DNA of 47,139 nt, from the IMG/VR virus record IMGVR_UViG_3300028800_000143, positions 1 to 47,139 of that record; one strand, written 5' to 3'. Both the position numbers and the translations under genes were made by a program. This document shows positions 20,743 to 30,500 of the stretch, in pieces. The notes below the pieces were generated by a model that did not search any database, had not been told where the DNA came from, and worked only from the letters and a program-made list of their open reading frames with translations. Within the stretch, counting starts at the first letter, position 1. The number at the start of each line of letters is the position of its first letter. This DNA is from a virus.

Positions 20743-21863
20743 ATCTTGATATTAAAAAAGAAGTGTCAATAGATCGAACACTTCGAGTGGAAATGCTCGG
20801 CTCCATGTTCGATGTCCCTATCGAAGATAAACTATCCGTGTCTCTCTCAGGTCAAATCCCAATAGAAGAAAGGAACTGGAATGTTGGACTCATCGTCGGG
20901 CCTTCGGGGAGTGGCAAGACTCTTATCTTGGAGAACCAGTTCGGACGTGTGGAAGACTATAAATGGCTCAGCCGCAGTGTGGTCGATGACTTTCCTAATG
21001 ACTCGATGGAGAATATCGCTAGAGTTTGCCAGTCCGTCGGGTTTAATACAATTCCGTCTTGGCTTCGTCCGTACAATGTATTATCGAACGGAGAAAAATT
21101 TAGAGTCGAAATGGCACGCCGCCTTCTTTCCGGAGATAAGTCTGGAGCGGTACCCATCATCACCGATGAGTTCACATCCGTCGTGGACCGTCAGGTGGCC
21201 CAAATTACCTCTCACGCTGTAGCCAAGTATGTTCGATCGAATAATATGAAATTTGTAGCGGCTTCATGTCACTACGATATAATCCCATGGCTACAACCAG
21301 ACTGGATTATAGAACCTGGCTCTCCACTCAAATTCCAATGGAGGGAGCTTCAATCAAGACCAAAGCTTAACATCTCAATTTCAAGAGTCAAATACGAAAC
21401 TTGGCACCTATTCTCTAAATATCACTATATGACGCCAGAATTAAATAAAGCCGCGAGGTGCTATGGACTCTTTGTTGATGGTAGAATTGCCTCCTTCTCA
21501 TCAGTTCTATATCGACCTCACGCAAGGGTATCCGATATTATGGGACTCTCCCGTTCAGTTACACTTCCAGACTGGCAAGGTCTGGGATTGGCGCTCGTGT
21601 TATCCAACACCCTTGGTGCAGCTTATAAGACTCTTGGGAAGAGATTACATAGTTATCCAAGTCACCCAGCCTATATCAGATCCCGTCAAAGAAGTGAGAG
21701 TTGGCTTCAGATTAAACAGGCCGGGTCATTTTCCCCCGTACGAGGCGATACATCTACAGTTAAAGGTTTTGGAGGTAAGAAGTGTGCGGTGTTTATGTAC
21801 GTCGGACCTTCTATGAACCTTGAAGATGCGAAAAATCTAATATATGCAGGAGAGCCTCAATGA
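20739..21863 (+). CDS. ABC ATPase fused to GNAT (Mom-like) acetyltransferase
   Basis: Two domains. The first is an ABC-type ATPase: Walker A GPSGSGKT, signature LSNGEKFRVEMARRLL, Walker B VPIITDE and an H-loop ASCHYD. The second is a GNAT-type fold starting near KYHYMTPELNKAARCYG and containing RSVTLPDWQGLGLALVL, as in acyl-CoA-dependent transferases of the phage Mu Mom group, which modify adenine in DNA. I chose the ATG at 20739 (ATGA overlap with the ParB-like stop); an ATG six codons earlier (20721) is also open. Likely function: ATP-dependent DNA scanning plus base acylation or carbamoylation, protecting phage DNA from restriction. Domain calls are firm, the reaction inferred. Confidence 0.82.
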   Translation: MNLDIKKEVSIDRTLRVEMLGSMFDVPIEDKLSVSLSGQIPIEERNWNVGLIVGPSGSGKTLILENQFGRVEDYKWLSRSVVDDFPNDSMENIARVCQSVGFNTIPSWLRPYNVLSNGEKFRVEMARRLLSGDKSGAVPIITDEFTSVVDRQVAQITSHAVAKYVRSNNMKFVAASCHYDIIPWLQPDWIIEPGSPLKFQWRELQSRPKLNISISRVKYETWHLFSKYHYMTPELNKAARCYGLFVDGRIASFSSVLYRPHARVSDIMGLSRSVTLPDWQGLGLALVLSNTLGAAYKTLGKRLHSYPSHPAYIRSRQRSESWLQIKQAGSFSPVRGDTSTVKGFGGKKCAVFMYVGPSMNLEDAKNLIYAGEPQ

Positions 21864-22060
21864 GCCAGTGTAATTCAGAAGGCGTAGCCGAGTTTATCCG
21901 CCTAGTCGAAGAACTAAGTGACTTTGTAGATGATATGTCGGAGTATGAACAGAAATTCATCTACGACCAAGTGGATAAGATTGATAAATACGGCGACAAA
22001 ATGTTCGTAACCGAAGCGCAGCTAGAATTTCTCCGTCGCCTTTATGCTAAAACCTTGTGA
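21860..22060 (+). CDS. Small acidic helical protein, 66 residues
   Basis: Overlaps the ABC-GNAT gene by four bases and the next gene by 17. Acidic helical chain with VEELSDFVDDMSEYEQKF and a later VTEAQLEFLRRLY. Possibly a small partner of the modification or replication proteins; not recognised. Confidence 0.55.
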   Translation: MSQCNSEGVAEFIRLVEELSDFVDDMSEYEQKFIYDQVDKIDKYGDKMFVTEAQLEFLRRLYAKTL

Positions 22061-23201
22061 TGATGTTTTAAGAGCGGCCTTAAATACTAAAGGTCTAAGA
22101 TATGTCGGTACCAGGGGTGATCCACGAAGTCCAGTCTGCATAGTAGGCGAAGCCCCAGGTTCTGAAGAAGATCGAGCAGGGTTTCCCTTTGTAGGCTATT
22201 CGGGTCAATTACTAGATACTATGATAAGAGAGGCAGGATTCAATGCAAATGACATCTGGTTTACCAACCCATTCAAAGCTCGTCCTCCGGAAAATGATAT
22301 CAAAAGAATTGAGGAGCTTGGAGTCCCTCTTAACATCTACACCGATCAATTCTTTGAGGAGCTTAGAACTTCTAGACCTACTATCATTGTTGCTTGTGGA
22401 AAAACGCCGGCGAATCTCCTGTGCCCGGAGACTAAGCCTAAGTCCTATAAAGGCAAGGAAGATGAAAAGGAAGGCTTCGGTTCATGGAGAGGTTCCCTCT
22501 TAATATCTCCATTCTTGGATTGGCCTCATTATGTGATACCAATGTACCACCCTGCGTTCGTATTAAGGAACTACTCTGAGAGGGAAATATGCGTATTCGT
22601 TCTATCAAGAGCGTTCGAGGAACTATCGTACTTCAAAAAGAACAAAAGATTAAACCCCTTACCCGTGAGAGAATTAATCGTGAACCCGACTTTCGGTGTA
22701 GCTTCGGATTACTTGCGTCTATGTATTGCTTCGCCGAACGCTATCTCAATCGACATAGAATTATTAAAGAGGAAAGTCCCATATACCATTTCATTCTCAC
22801 AAAGCCCGACAAGTGCAATATCCATATCTTTCTGGAATTATCGGATTCCGGAGTTGATATATTTATGGAGACAGATGGATGAGATATTCTCGACAAAGCG
22901 TCAAATTGGCCAAAACTATACTTCTTTCGATTGTCACTGGCTTCGAGCTATGGGTTTTAACGTCAATCTCTCACTTGTTGAAGACACCCTTATTCTCCAT
23001 CATATTCTTTGGCCTGGTTTCCGTCATAAATTGGAATTTCTGGGTATGCAATATACACGACAACCATTCTGGAAATGGGAAGGGAAAGGATGGTCATTAA
23101 GGGATGGACTCGATCAGTTAATGAGATATAATGCACTCGACGCTGCCTGCACCTACGAAATATATCTACGAATGATGGAGGAACTTCGTGAAAGACGTTA
23201 A
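22044..23201 (+). CDS. Uracil-DNA glycosylase domain fused to 3'-5' exonuclease
   Basis: A 385-residue two-domain protein. Residues 1-195 are a family 4/5-like UDG: GEAPG (35-39), FVGYSGQLLD, FTNPFKARPPE and MYHPAFVL (His169). The N-terminal CxxC of iron-sulfur family 4 enzymes is absent. Residues 205-380 are a DnaQ-like proofreading exonuclease: SIDIEL (Asp237, Glu239), QNYTSFDCHW (Asn291, Asp296) and RYNALDAACTYE (Tyr362, Asp366). In several large phages UDG-like, exonuclease and family A polymerase domains form one chain; here the polymerase part is encoded separately at 23557, with a 122-residue gene between. It probably supplies proofreading in trans. Confidence 0.85.
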   Translation: MLKPCDDVLRAALNTKGLRYVGTRGDPRSPVCIVGEAPGSEEDRAGFPFVGYSGQLLDTMIREAGFNANDIWFTNPFKARPPENDIKRIEELGVPLNIYTDQFFEELRTSRPTIIVACGKTPANLLCPETKPKSYKGKEDEKEGFGSWRGSLLISPFLDWPHYVIPMYHPAFVLRNYSEREICVFVLSRAFEELSYFKKNKRLNPLPVRELIVNPTFGVASDYLRLCIASPNAISIDIELLKRKVPYTISFSQSPTSAISISFWNYRIPELIYLWRQMDEIFSTKRQIGQNYTSFDCHWLRAMGFNVNLSLVEDTLILHHILWPGFRHKLEFLGMQYTRQPFWKWEGKGWSLRDGLDQLMRYNALDAACTYEIYLRMMEELRERR

Positions 23202-23556
23202 AATACCAGAAGAATCTATTCTAGAATTTGACGAGCGTATAAAACCTACAGTAATATCCGGCTGTAGAACCACGACGATTCGTAAAGGTCATCGAGTATT
23301 CAAAAAGAATATAACCATTGCGAAGCAGCCTGCGATAGTAAACTGGCAGCGTCATTATATTCTATCTACAGTTCCTCTTCATATTTTAGTTAAAGAAGGC
23401 TTCGTATCTATATTCGACTGTTTACAAAAGCTTCAAAGGCATTATCCAGATATAAGCCTTCTAAGCCCAGTAACGGTAGTAGAATTTAGAATGGAAGTTA
23501 TAGATGGCGGCTCGACTCATCCAATCGACAAGGCTGTATCGGAGTGGCTTAGATAG
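23188..23556 (+). CDS. ASCH-like small protein between exonuclease and polymerase
   Basis: A 122-residue protein with a GTG start after GGAGG. SGCRTTTIRKGHRVF recalls the GxKTxTIRxG signature of the ASCH/YqfB fold, which binds RNA or modified nucleosides. The rest is unrecognised. It overlaps the exonuclease gene by 14 bases and abuts the polymerase gene directly. It may be an accessory of the split polymerase. Confidence 0.5.
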   Translation: MKDVKIPEESILEFDERIKPTVISGCRTTTIRKGHRVFKKNITIAKQPAIVNWQRHYILSTVPLHILVKEGFVSIFDCLQKLQRHYPDISLLSPVTVVEFRMEVIDGGSTHPIDKAVSEWLR

Positions 23557-24984
23557 ATGCCCTTATTCAAAACACTCGAAGAGTTTTACAGCTACGAGAT
23601 GAATTTAGCCAGGGCATTTTACCACATCGACAAGCGTGGTGTTCTAGTCGATCAATCAAGGTTAGAGAAATTCATTAAGCTTTTAGATTCCAGACTTGTC
23701 GGATGCTGTAATGTAATAGAAAACGAAGTTAAGATGAAAGTAGTACCGAAGCAACCCAAGGGTGTTAAAACGCCAGTTGGAACTTTAAATCTATCATCAC
23801 CAAGCCAGCTTATTAAAGTTATAACCGAAGTATTGAAAATTAAACTCAAGAAAGACTGGAATACTGGAAGAGAATCCAGTGGAGAGGAAGCCTTAAATGA
23901 AGCGTACGCCGCATCAGGAAATGTTGCACTCAAAAGTATACTTGAGGCGAGAGAGCTTAACAAAATTAAAGGAACTTACGCAGAGGCAGTCCTTGTTGAC
24001 TCAATCCTATATACAAGCTATGGAGTCGCTAATACCGTTACAGGTCGGAGGTCAGCTAGAGCCACGATCTTCACAAATGAGAGTGGTGACTCTATTGGGA
24101 CGAACGCTCAAAATCTGCCTAAGCAATCTGATCTCGGTAAATCGTTCCGTGAATGCCTTGTTGCAAGACCTGGCTTCATATTCGTCTCCTGCGACCAAGC
24201 CCAAGCCGAAGACTGGGTAGTAAGTGCCTTAATAGCCGATAACGGTGGCGGCACTCACGGCCTAGACGAGCTCAAAGCGAAAGCGGACAGGCATAAAAAC
24301 CTAGCTATGAAAATCTTCAAGAAGCCAGAAAGCGAATGTGGCAAAGGTACCATGCTTCGATATATGGGTAAAAAGACCAGACACGCCGGCAACTATGGAA
24401 TGCAAGCACCGAGAATGGCAGCGGTGCTTGCAGGTGAAGGTTTTGCAGTTAATCGACAGTATTGTGAGGTACTCCTAAATGAGTTTCATAAAGCCGAGCC
24501 AGAGATTAGAAATACGTTCCAGCAACGGATTGAGACTGATCTTAGAACTTCCCGAATTCTACAAACACCCATCGGAAGAACTCGTTACTTCTTTGGTCTA
24601 CGACCTGGCGCAGACAACGGGAAATTGTTCAAAGAAGCCTATTCTTATATCCCACAATCCACGGTCGGTGATAACACCGGCCTGGCTGTACTTTACTGCG
24701 AAACTGTACAACCGGGTTGGGTCCATATGGACCATCACGATGCAATTACACTTGAAGTGCCGGACAGTGAAGCCGACGTATCAAAAGCCATCTCACTCTT
24801 ATCAGAGTCTTTCAATCGTAAATTAGAATTCCCAAACGGGACTGTCATACAAATACCGATAGAGTTCGAGCTTGGCTATGATCTTAAAAATGAGGTAGAA
24901 TTCAACCCAAAATGTCCCGCAGACTTGCAAACTGGCTTGCCGAGTATCTTACATGGATTGCGCCAACAAGCGAGGCTCCGTTAG
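23557..24984 (+). CDS. Family A DNA polymerase, polymerase domain only
   Basis: A 475-residue protein with thumb, fingers and palm but no exonuclease domain. Motif A: SCDQAQAED with Asp213 and Glu218. Motif B (O helix): Arg268, Lys272 and Tyr280 align with E. coli Arg754, Lys758 and Tyr766, but His276 sits at the Phe762 position that governs nucleotide selection. Motif C reads HHDA (His394, Asp395, Ala396), so the usual final Glu of HDE is Ala. Catalytic aspartates are intact, so it is probably active. It replicates the phage genome, with proofreading from the UDG-exonuclease protein. The next gene overlaps its last 73 bases. Confidence 0.9.
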   Translation: MPLFKTLEEFYSYEMNLARAFYHIDKRGVLVDQSRLEKFIKLLDSRLVGCCNVIENEVKMKVVPKQPKGVKTPVGTLNLSSPSQLIKVITEVLKIKLKKDWNTGRESSGEEALNEAYAASGNVALKSILEARELNKIKGTYAEAVLVDSILYTSYGVANTVTGRRSARATIFTNESGDSIGTNAQNLPKQSDLGKSFRECLVARPGFIFVSCDQAQAEDWVVSALIADNGGGTHGLDELKAKADRHKNLAMKIFKKPESECGKGTMLRYMGKKTRHAGNYGMQAPRMAAVLAGEGFAVNRQYCEVLLNEFHKAEPEIRNTFQQRIETDLRTSRILQTPIGRTRYFFGLRPGADNGKLFKEAYSYIPQSTVGDNTGLAVLYCETVQPGWVHMDHHDAITLEVPDSEADVSKAISLLSESFNRKLEFPNGTVIQIPIEFELGYDLKNEVEFNPKCPADLQTGLPSILHGLRQQARLR

Positions 24985-26156
24985 ATTACCATACGTGGAG
25001 TGCTTTGAGTATTATATCAGCCACTCTGAGAAGACACGTATATATATCTAGAGGAACCTGGAAGCTATATCCAAATCTATTCGTCGTCCTCGTCGGGCGG
25101 CCGGGTATAGGTAAAGGCTCGGCGATAAATCCAGCGTTAAGTATACTACGTGACGCTCAAACGGCTAATTTATTATCCGATCGTGTAACGATAGAATTTG
25201 TCTTGGAGAAGTTATCTAAAGGATGGCCTCACTTCGCCGTTCATCCGGGCCAAGCTACAGTTCCACTTCCTGTACCAGGTTCTACAAGTGCTATAAATGT
25301 CGGTATAGATCATTCGTGTTTAATTCTAAGTAGAGAATTATCTGTATTCGTAACTGCTTCACAGTTCACATTACCTATATTAACCGACCTATGGGACGCC
25401 AACGAAGGAGATTGGATATATGGAACAAGAGGTAAAGGTGAGTTTAAGATCAGTGATCCATGCGTATGCATGCTTGGAGGATCGACTCAAGAGTGGCTCA
25501 TCAGTTCTATCCCACCTAGTGCCATTGGGGGAGGGTTCACTAGAAGAGTTAACTTCGTCGTTGCCTACGATCGTGAAAAGCTTATCCCTTGGCCCGTCGT
25601 CAGTAATCATTCTAACATTCGGTCCGATCTCGTCTCCGACCTCAAAGAAATCGGAAAGTTAAATGGCGAGTTTAGATTCCATAAAGATACGAGGCCGTTA
25701 TTTGAGGAGGTATATAAAGACTCAGTGCCATTACTATATGATGACATGGCTACTACTTCTTTTAAGACTTCTAAATGGGCGCAAGTTTCCAAGCTTGCTA
25801 TGTGTTTCAGTGCCGTACGAGGCGATGATTTAATAATCTCTAAAGAAGACTTTAAGCTCGCACGAGATGCCATCGAAAGCGTAGCCATAAACGTACCAAA
25901 AGTATTTCGTGGCGTCGGAGAGTCCGAGTTAGTTAAGGCTACTACGAAAGTATTAGACTTCATCGAGACTAAAGGATACGCATCTAGGAATGAAATTATG
26001 AAGGCTCATTGGCGCGACCTAACCTCAGACGATCTTGATAGAGTTTTGGCTACCTTGAAAGAAGCATATATAATCCGAGAGTATACACAAGGTAGACAAA
26101 CTCTATTCCAAGCAGTAGAAAAGCCAGTACCAAAATCAAAAGGAGTAACTCCGTGA
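24912..26156 (+). CDS. Primase/helicase-like P-loop ATPase (DUF3987-like)
   Basis: A 414-residue protein with a Walker A GRPGIGKGS (62-70), an N-terminal helical region with LDYHTWSALSIISATL, a central ATPase core with LTDLWDANEGDW, and a C-terminal winged-helix-like end (VLDFIETKGYASRNEIMKA). This is the build of phage DUF3987-type replication ATPases, and its place after the polymerase supports a replicative helicase role. It overlaps the polymerase gene by 73 bases and the GroES-like gene by four. Confidence 0.7.
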   Translation: MSRRLANWLAEYLTWIAPTSEAPLDYHTWSALSIISATLRRHVYISRGTWKLYPNLFVVLVGRPGIGKGSAINPALSILRDAQTANLLSDRVTIEFVLEKLSKGWPHFAVHPGQATVPLPVPGSTSAINVGIDHSCLILSRELSVFVTASQFTLPILTDLWDANEGDWIYGTRGKGEFKISDPCVCMLGGSTQEWLISSIPPSAIGGGFTRRVNFVVAYDREKLIPWPVVSNHSNIRSDLVSDLKEIGKLNGEFRFHKDTRPLFEEVYKDSVPLLYDDMATTSFKTSKWAQVSKLAMCFSAVRGDDLIISKEDFKLARDAIESVAINVPKVFRGVGESELVKATTKVLDFIETKGYASRNEIMKAHWRDLTSDDLDRVLATLKEAYIIREYTQGRQTLFQAVEKPVPKSKGVTP

Positions 26157-26482
26157 CAAAAGTTAAAGAGTCAAAAAGCGAAGTAGCATTCTACCTAGAA
26201 CCTTCACCCGGTCGCGTAATCGTAGTCGAGGATGAATTCGTAGAACGGAGTCGTATTATAACCCCTGACTCTGCGAAACGTAGACCGACTACAGGTAAAA
26301 TCCTAGCCGTAGGCGATGGCGTCTACGAAATGTACAAAGTCGGAGATCGTGTCGTATACGGTATGTACTCTGGAACCGTCATTAACTTCAAAGATCAACC
26401 TGCGTTCCGTATTCTTGGTCAAGATGAATTACTCTCTAAAGTAACTGGCGCAGACTTAATTCTAGAAGGGGTAGGTATCTAA
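26153..26482 (+). CDS. GroES-like co-chaperonin
   Basis: A 109-residue protein with the Cpn10 pattern: PGRVIVVEDEF near the N-terminus, GKILAVGDGV, then KVGDRVVYGMYSGTVI and a final strand. Host GroES is about 97 residues. Phage versions (compare T4 gp31) cap host GroEL so that capsid proteins fold. It starts with GTG after AAGGAG. Together with the J-domain gene it suggests the phage manipulates both host chaperone systems. Confidence 0.8.
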   Translation: MTKVKESKSEVAFYLEPSPGRVIVVEDEFVERSRIITPDSAKRRPTTGKILAVGDGVYEMYKVGDRVVYGMYSGTVINFKDQPAFRILGQDELLSKVTGADLILEGVGI

Positions 26483-26485
26483 AAG

Positions 26486-26989
26486 ATGCCAGAGGATAGA
26501 CCTCTACGAGTAATAATCTCGACTATTCCGCACTTGAAGCAAAGATATAATACCATCGGAGACTGGCAAATCCAAGACGATGGTACTATCCTAATTCGAG
26601 TATCGAGGATGCCTCCCATATCTTCGAGAGCAGAAGCGCCTATAAGCGGACGTAGACAAGAGTTCTTAGTAGCTATACACGAGCTTATAGAAGCGTTTCT
26701 GTGCTCTGAAAAAGACATAACGACTGAATCTGTAGACGAGTTCGATAAGAAGCACTACGAGACTCCAAAGATGCAATACACAGAAGAAGAGCCAGGAGAT
26801 CACCCAGAGAGTCCCTATCGAATCCAACATAGCATCGCTACTGGAATCGAGAGAACTCTCGCCTACCCGCTTAGAGTGAATTGGCATTACTATGACTTAA
26901 ATATGAAACGACTAATGGAGGAATACGATGAGCAACGAGGAAGAGAAGAAAGACCAGAACTCAAACATGATTCCAATACGGGACGGTAG
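26486..26989 (+). CDS. Putative metallopeptidase-like protein with HELxE
   Basis: A 167-residue protein containing AIHELIEAFLC (His65, Glu66, Glu69), a zincin-like signature in which the second His of HExxH is changed. The rest is polar and contains EFDKKHYE. Such proteins are frequent in phages and unproven as proteases. Overlaps the next gene by 62 bases. Confidence 0.5.
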   Translation: MPEDRPLRVIISTIPHLKQRYNTIGDWQIQDDGTILIRVSRMPPISSRAEAPISGRRQEFLVAIHELIEAFLCSEKDITTESVDEFDKKHYETPKMQYTEEEPGDHPESPYRIQHSIATGIERTLAYPLRVNWHYYDLNMKRLMEEYDEQRGREERPELKHDSNTGR

Positions 26990-27278
26990 AGGTAATTTTT
27001 TAACTATCGGCTCGGAGGTAGTCTTTACCGGCGTTAATAAAATGAACCATATGGTCGGTCGAGTTATTGGATTCGATCCTGGCGGAATGTCAGTCATCGA
27101 GTCTAATGATTCGAGGCCAAAACAAACTATGGCGAAAGTCCGGCTGGTCTTCGATATGACCCTCCAGATTCCGCCACAGTCGCCGTTCATTATAGATTTA
27201 TTCAGGGTCATAAATCCCGATAGTGAGACTGTACTATCGAAGATTCTCGATTCTGAATTAAAACCTAAGATTCAATAA
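26928..27278 (+). CDS. Hypothetical protein, 116 residues, last of the rightward block
   Basis: ATG preceded by GGAGG. Contains GNFLTIGSEVVFTGVNKMNHM and GRVIGFDPGG, a small beta-barrel pattern. No known family. Its stop lies inside the convergent hairpin at 27267-27288. Confidence 0.6.
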   Translation: MSNEEEKKDQNSNMIPIRDGRGNFLTIGSEVVFTGVNKMNHMVGRVIGFDPGGMSVIESNDSRPKQTMAKVRLVFDMTLQIPPQSPFIIDLFRVINPDSETVLSKILDSELKPKIQ

Positions 27279-27288
27279 CCTGAATCTT
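27267..27288. terminator. Bidirectional terminator between convergent blocks
   Basis: AAGATTCA and TGAATCTT form a perfect 8-bp stem with a 6-base loop; the rightward stop codon and part of the leftward stop codon lie inside. The position between convergent operons supports a two-way terminator, though the U-tracts are short. Confidence 0.65.
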
Positions 27289-27508
27289 ACGACCACGCGC
27301 CAGGTGCTTTGGAAGCTTTCTTCCTGGCCTGGCCTAGAGCCTTATCGCCACCCGCCTCCGGAGTCGCAGACTTAGAAGCTTTCTTCTGAGCCTGTAGCTC
27401 CGCGTTGGCGGAGTAGATTGACGAAGAGGGTTGATGCGCCGAAGGAGATACTTCGAGCATATCCTCAACAGACTTTACATCATTAAAGGTCATACCTGTA
27501 TTTGCCAT
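27287..27508 (-). CDS. Small Ala/Ser/Lys-rich protein, last leftward gene
   Basis: Start chosen at ATG 27508 (MANTGMTFNDVKSVEDML) because AAGGAG lies just upstream; nine upstream codons are open but have no signal. The C-terminal half is low complexity (KKASKSATPEAGGDK). Possibly a minor virion protein; not recognised. Confidence 0.5.
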   Translation of the reverse strand: MANTGMTFNDVKSVEDMLEVSPSAHQPSSSIYSANAELQAQKKASKSATPEAGGDKALGQARKKASKAPGAWS

Positions 27509-27535
27509 TTTATTCTCCTTAAGGTTATATCTCAA

Positions 27536-27570
27536 ATATTAAAGTGTCAAGATAGCGAACACTTTAATAT
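27536..27570 (-). terminator. 12-bp hairpin after the large virion gene
   Basis: A perfect 12-bp stem (27536-27547 with 27559-27570) with an 11-base loop. On the minus strand it is followed by TTTGAGAT, a weak U-tract. AGCGAACACTTTA within it recurs at 7357-7369. A TTGACA within the hairpin has a TATAAC only 15 bases on, so a weak promoter for the last gene is also possible. Confidence 0.55.
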
Positions 27571-27590
27571 CTATTGATAGGCTCTAGAAC

Positions 27591-30500
27591 CTACTCAATT
27601 CCGTATTCCTTCAATCTGTCGGAAGCAGCACCTCTCCCACCTGATCTATAATCATCCATCATTTTCTGCGCCTCTTCTAAGGTTGGAGCATAACCAATAA
27701 GCTTACTTCCTTTTCGTACAACAAAATCATGACCTTGAACTGTAGGGTGAATTATTTTTCCACCCTCATAGTTAGTAACTCTGTCACGAGGTTTAGATTC
27801 AACTTTCGGCTCAGATTTAACAGGCTCTTCTTGGACTGGCTCTGTTCCAAGACCAGGTATATTAGGTCTCTGAGCAAGCTCTTTTGCTCTCCGATCAATC
27901 GTATCCTCAAGATACCCTCTATATACTTCCTCTGACCACTTTTGCTGCCTCGCAAGCGATTGGAACTGTTTCAGGAATCTTTTACCATTTTCTCCGAATA
28001 ATGTTTGAAGTCCCTCTTCAAGTTCGATATTACTCTTCCCTTGGAAGTCCATCTTCCCGGCTACTTGCCGTGCTTGGTCTTCGAGAGAAGTTTTTATATT
28101 AGTCCTCGAAGCCTCCGCTCTACGAGCAGCGATACGCTCGGCAGCCTTAGCCTTTCGAGCCTCAGGCGTATCTTTAGTCATCCCGCTTCGCGTTGATTCC
28201 ATACGACCACGTTCTTCGGGAGCAAATCTACGAAGCATAAATGCCGCGTCTTCGGGGTCACGAAACTGCTTAGCAGATGCTTTAAAGGCTTCCTTATAAA
28301 CCTCGTTTAAATCCCATCCTTTACTTTGTGCGATTTCAGAACCTGCACGAAGCATAGCATAGGCTCTTTGCTGTCGGGGATCCATAAGCTCAGGCTTCTT
28401 TAAGTCAGCTTGGCCTATATCAGTCATAGCTTGTTTCATTGATCGACCAAGTTCTGCCTCATTCTCGCCTTGAATACTAGAGACTTTTTCGTGAAAATGC
28501 TTTATATCTTCGGCGCTTAAATTCGTAAAGTTATTACTTTTCCCGAAAAGTCTATCTTGCTGCTCAGGTGTTAAACCATCTTCCATTTCCTGTCGAAGCT
28601 TAGAGGCTGCGTCAGCGGTTACATGATTTGAGGACTCAGATGCCCTAACTAACTTCTCATACTTTGCGGCTTTCTCTTTACCAAATACATCTATGGCATC
28701 TTGCTTTTCACTTTGAGTTTCTCTATCGAGTTCCTTTTTAAGCTCGTCAACATTCATTTCATAATAAGGCTTATTAACTTTTGCCGTAGTTATAGATTTA
28801 GTCTCAGGCGAAGCCTTCGTAACCTTCGGTTCAGCTTTAGCTTCCGAAGCCTGAACTCTAGTATCCGGCTTATCAAAGGCATTAGACCCCTGACCTAGTC
28901 GAGGAGTCATACCCTTTTTAGCATCCTCAACTCTTTGCTTCAAAGATTCAACGTCCTTACCAGCCTTCTCAACATCACCCTCCGCTTCTTGGACCCATCC
29001 TAGTTTAAGAAGCTTCAAAAGCGAAGAGCTAACCGTTGAAGGATTAACCCTTCCCACCGAAGGTGAGGAAGACCCAGGCGTAATGCCAGGCGGTTGCGCA
29101 GGAGGAGGACCGCCTCCTTGTGGAGGCAAGGCACTTGGGGAACCACCTCCGGTCGGACCGCCTGGGGCTTGTTTGGAAGATTGATTCTGCGGAGCACTTG
29201 GTCTAGTACCCATGACGCCGCTAGGCCCGCCTATTTCTCGAATAGCCTTGGCTGCATCATACTTACTCATTAACTCATGTGCCGCTGCCGCACCTAAAGT
29301 CAATCCTATAAATGACCCTGCCATCGGACTTCCTACTGCTGTACCAAGAGCACGGCCCGCAGTAACACCCAAAGCCCCGCCTAGCGAAGCCGCTATAGGA
29401 TGCTGCTTTAAGGCTATAAGTCTATTCGCTGTCTTAGCCACCAAAGAATCGCCTTCAGACATCTTGGCAAAGTTTATAATAGCCTTATGCTCTTTAGCCG
29501 CTTTTTGAAAGAAGTCATAAGGCATGTGTAAATCTTTGGCTAGATTATTTAGACGGCCTTGATTCTGCTCCGATACAATCTTCTTCGCGTATTCTAAACC
29601 AGTCTTCGAGTCTTTAAGCTCCGGTATAAGACCACCCTCATGATCCGCCAACTTCTCAGCGGAGCTATTATAATCTTCCCATTCTGGCAATCCTCCGAGG
29701 TGCGCGGCTCTGCCTTTAAGATTCTTACTTAAGGAACTATAATAATCTCCTAGAACTGCCTTCTCTACGCCAGTAGCTTTGCTCAAAGAATCGCCTACTA
29801 CAGATCGAACCTGTTTTAGATCATTAAAGGTTAGATTCTGGGCATGTCCCTCAAGTAGGCCTCTAACTTGAGCTACCTTCGGAAGCATACGCTTATCTAA
29901 TAGAACTTGAGCCTTCTTATCCGATACAGCTTGATCCAACGTAGCTAGAGCTAACTTCTGCGGGACGTAGCCTTTCGGATCAGCCGCTATATCTTTCGTA
30001 TTGAGAGCTTGAACAGCGCCCCCAATTCTCTGACGCTCTGCTTTTACAGCAGTATCGAGAGCTTGACTATGATCGTCTTTAAGAGCGTCTAGCGTCGCGT
30101 GGGACGCTGCCGATACGATAGCTCGCTTCGCTGTCAAGTCTTTCGCTGCGAAGACAGCATCACGAGCACCCCCGCTAAATCCCCCTCCCCCACCACCTCC
30201 ACCAACCTTAGCAACATCTTCAGAGGATTTGGCCCCGCCAAGAAGCATCGCTAAATGACCTACAGCGAGTCCCAAACCATGCATAGTCTGATCGTGATTA
30301 CCAGACTTCAATCCGTCATGAACATCTCGGTAGGCATCCTTTTCAATCTTAACCATCTGATCTATAGGATTACCGACATTAAGAGGGTCCTTAGCTACGC
30401 TCTTAGCAAAGTCTAAGGCTCCAGAACCCATCTCCTTACCAACCTCTTTCATAGAGCCAAGAGTAGTCTTTTGCTGACCAATCTTCTCGGCGTCGAACAT

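Noticed and set aside
28701-29508. Plus-strand ORFs opposite the 1053-residue virion gene
   Set aside because: Hydrophobic or Ala/Pro-rich shadows of the opposite strand, without ribosome binding sites.
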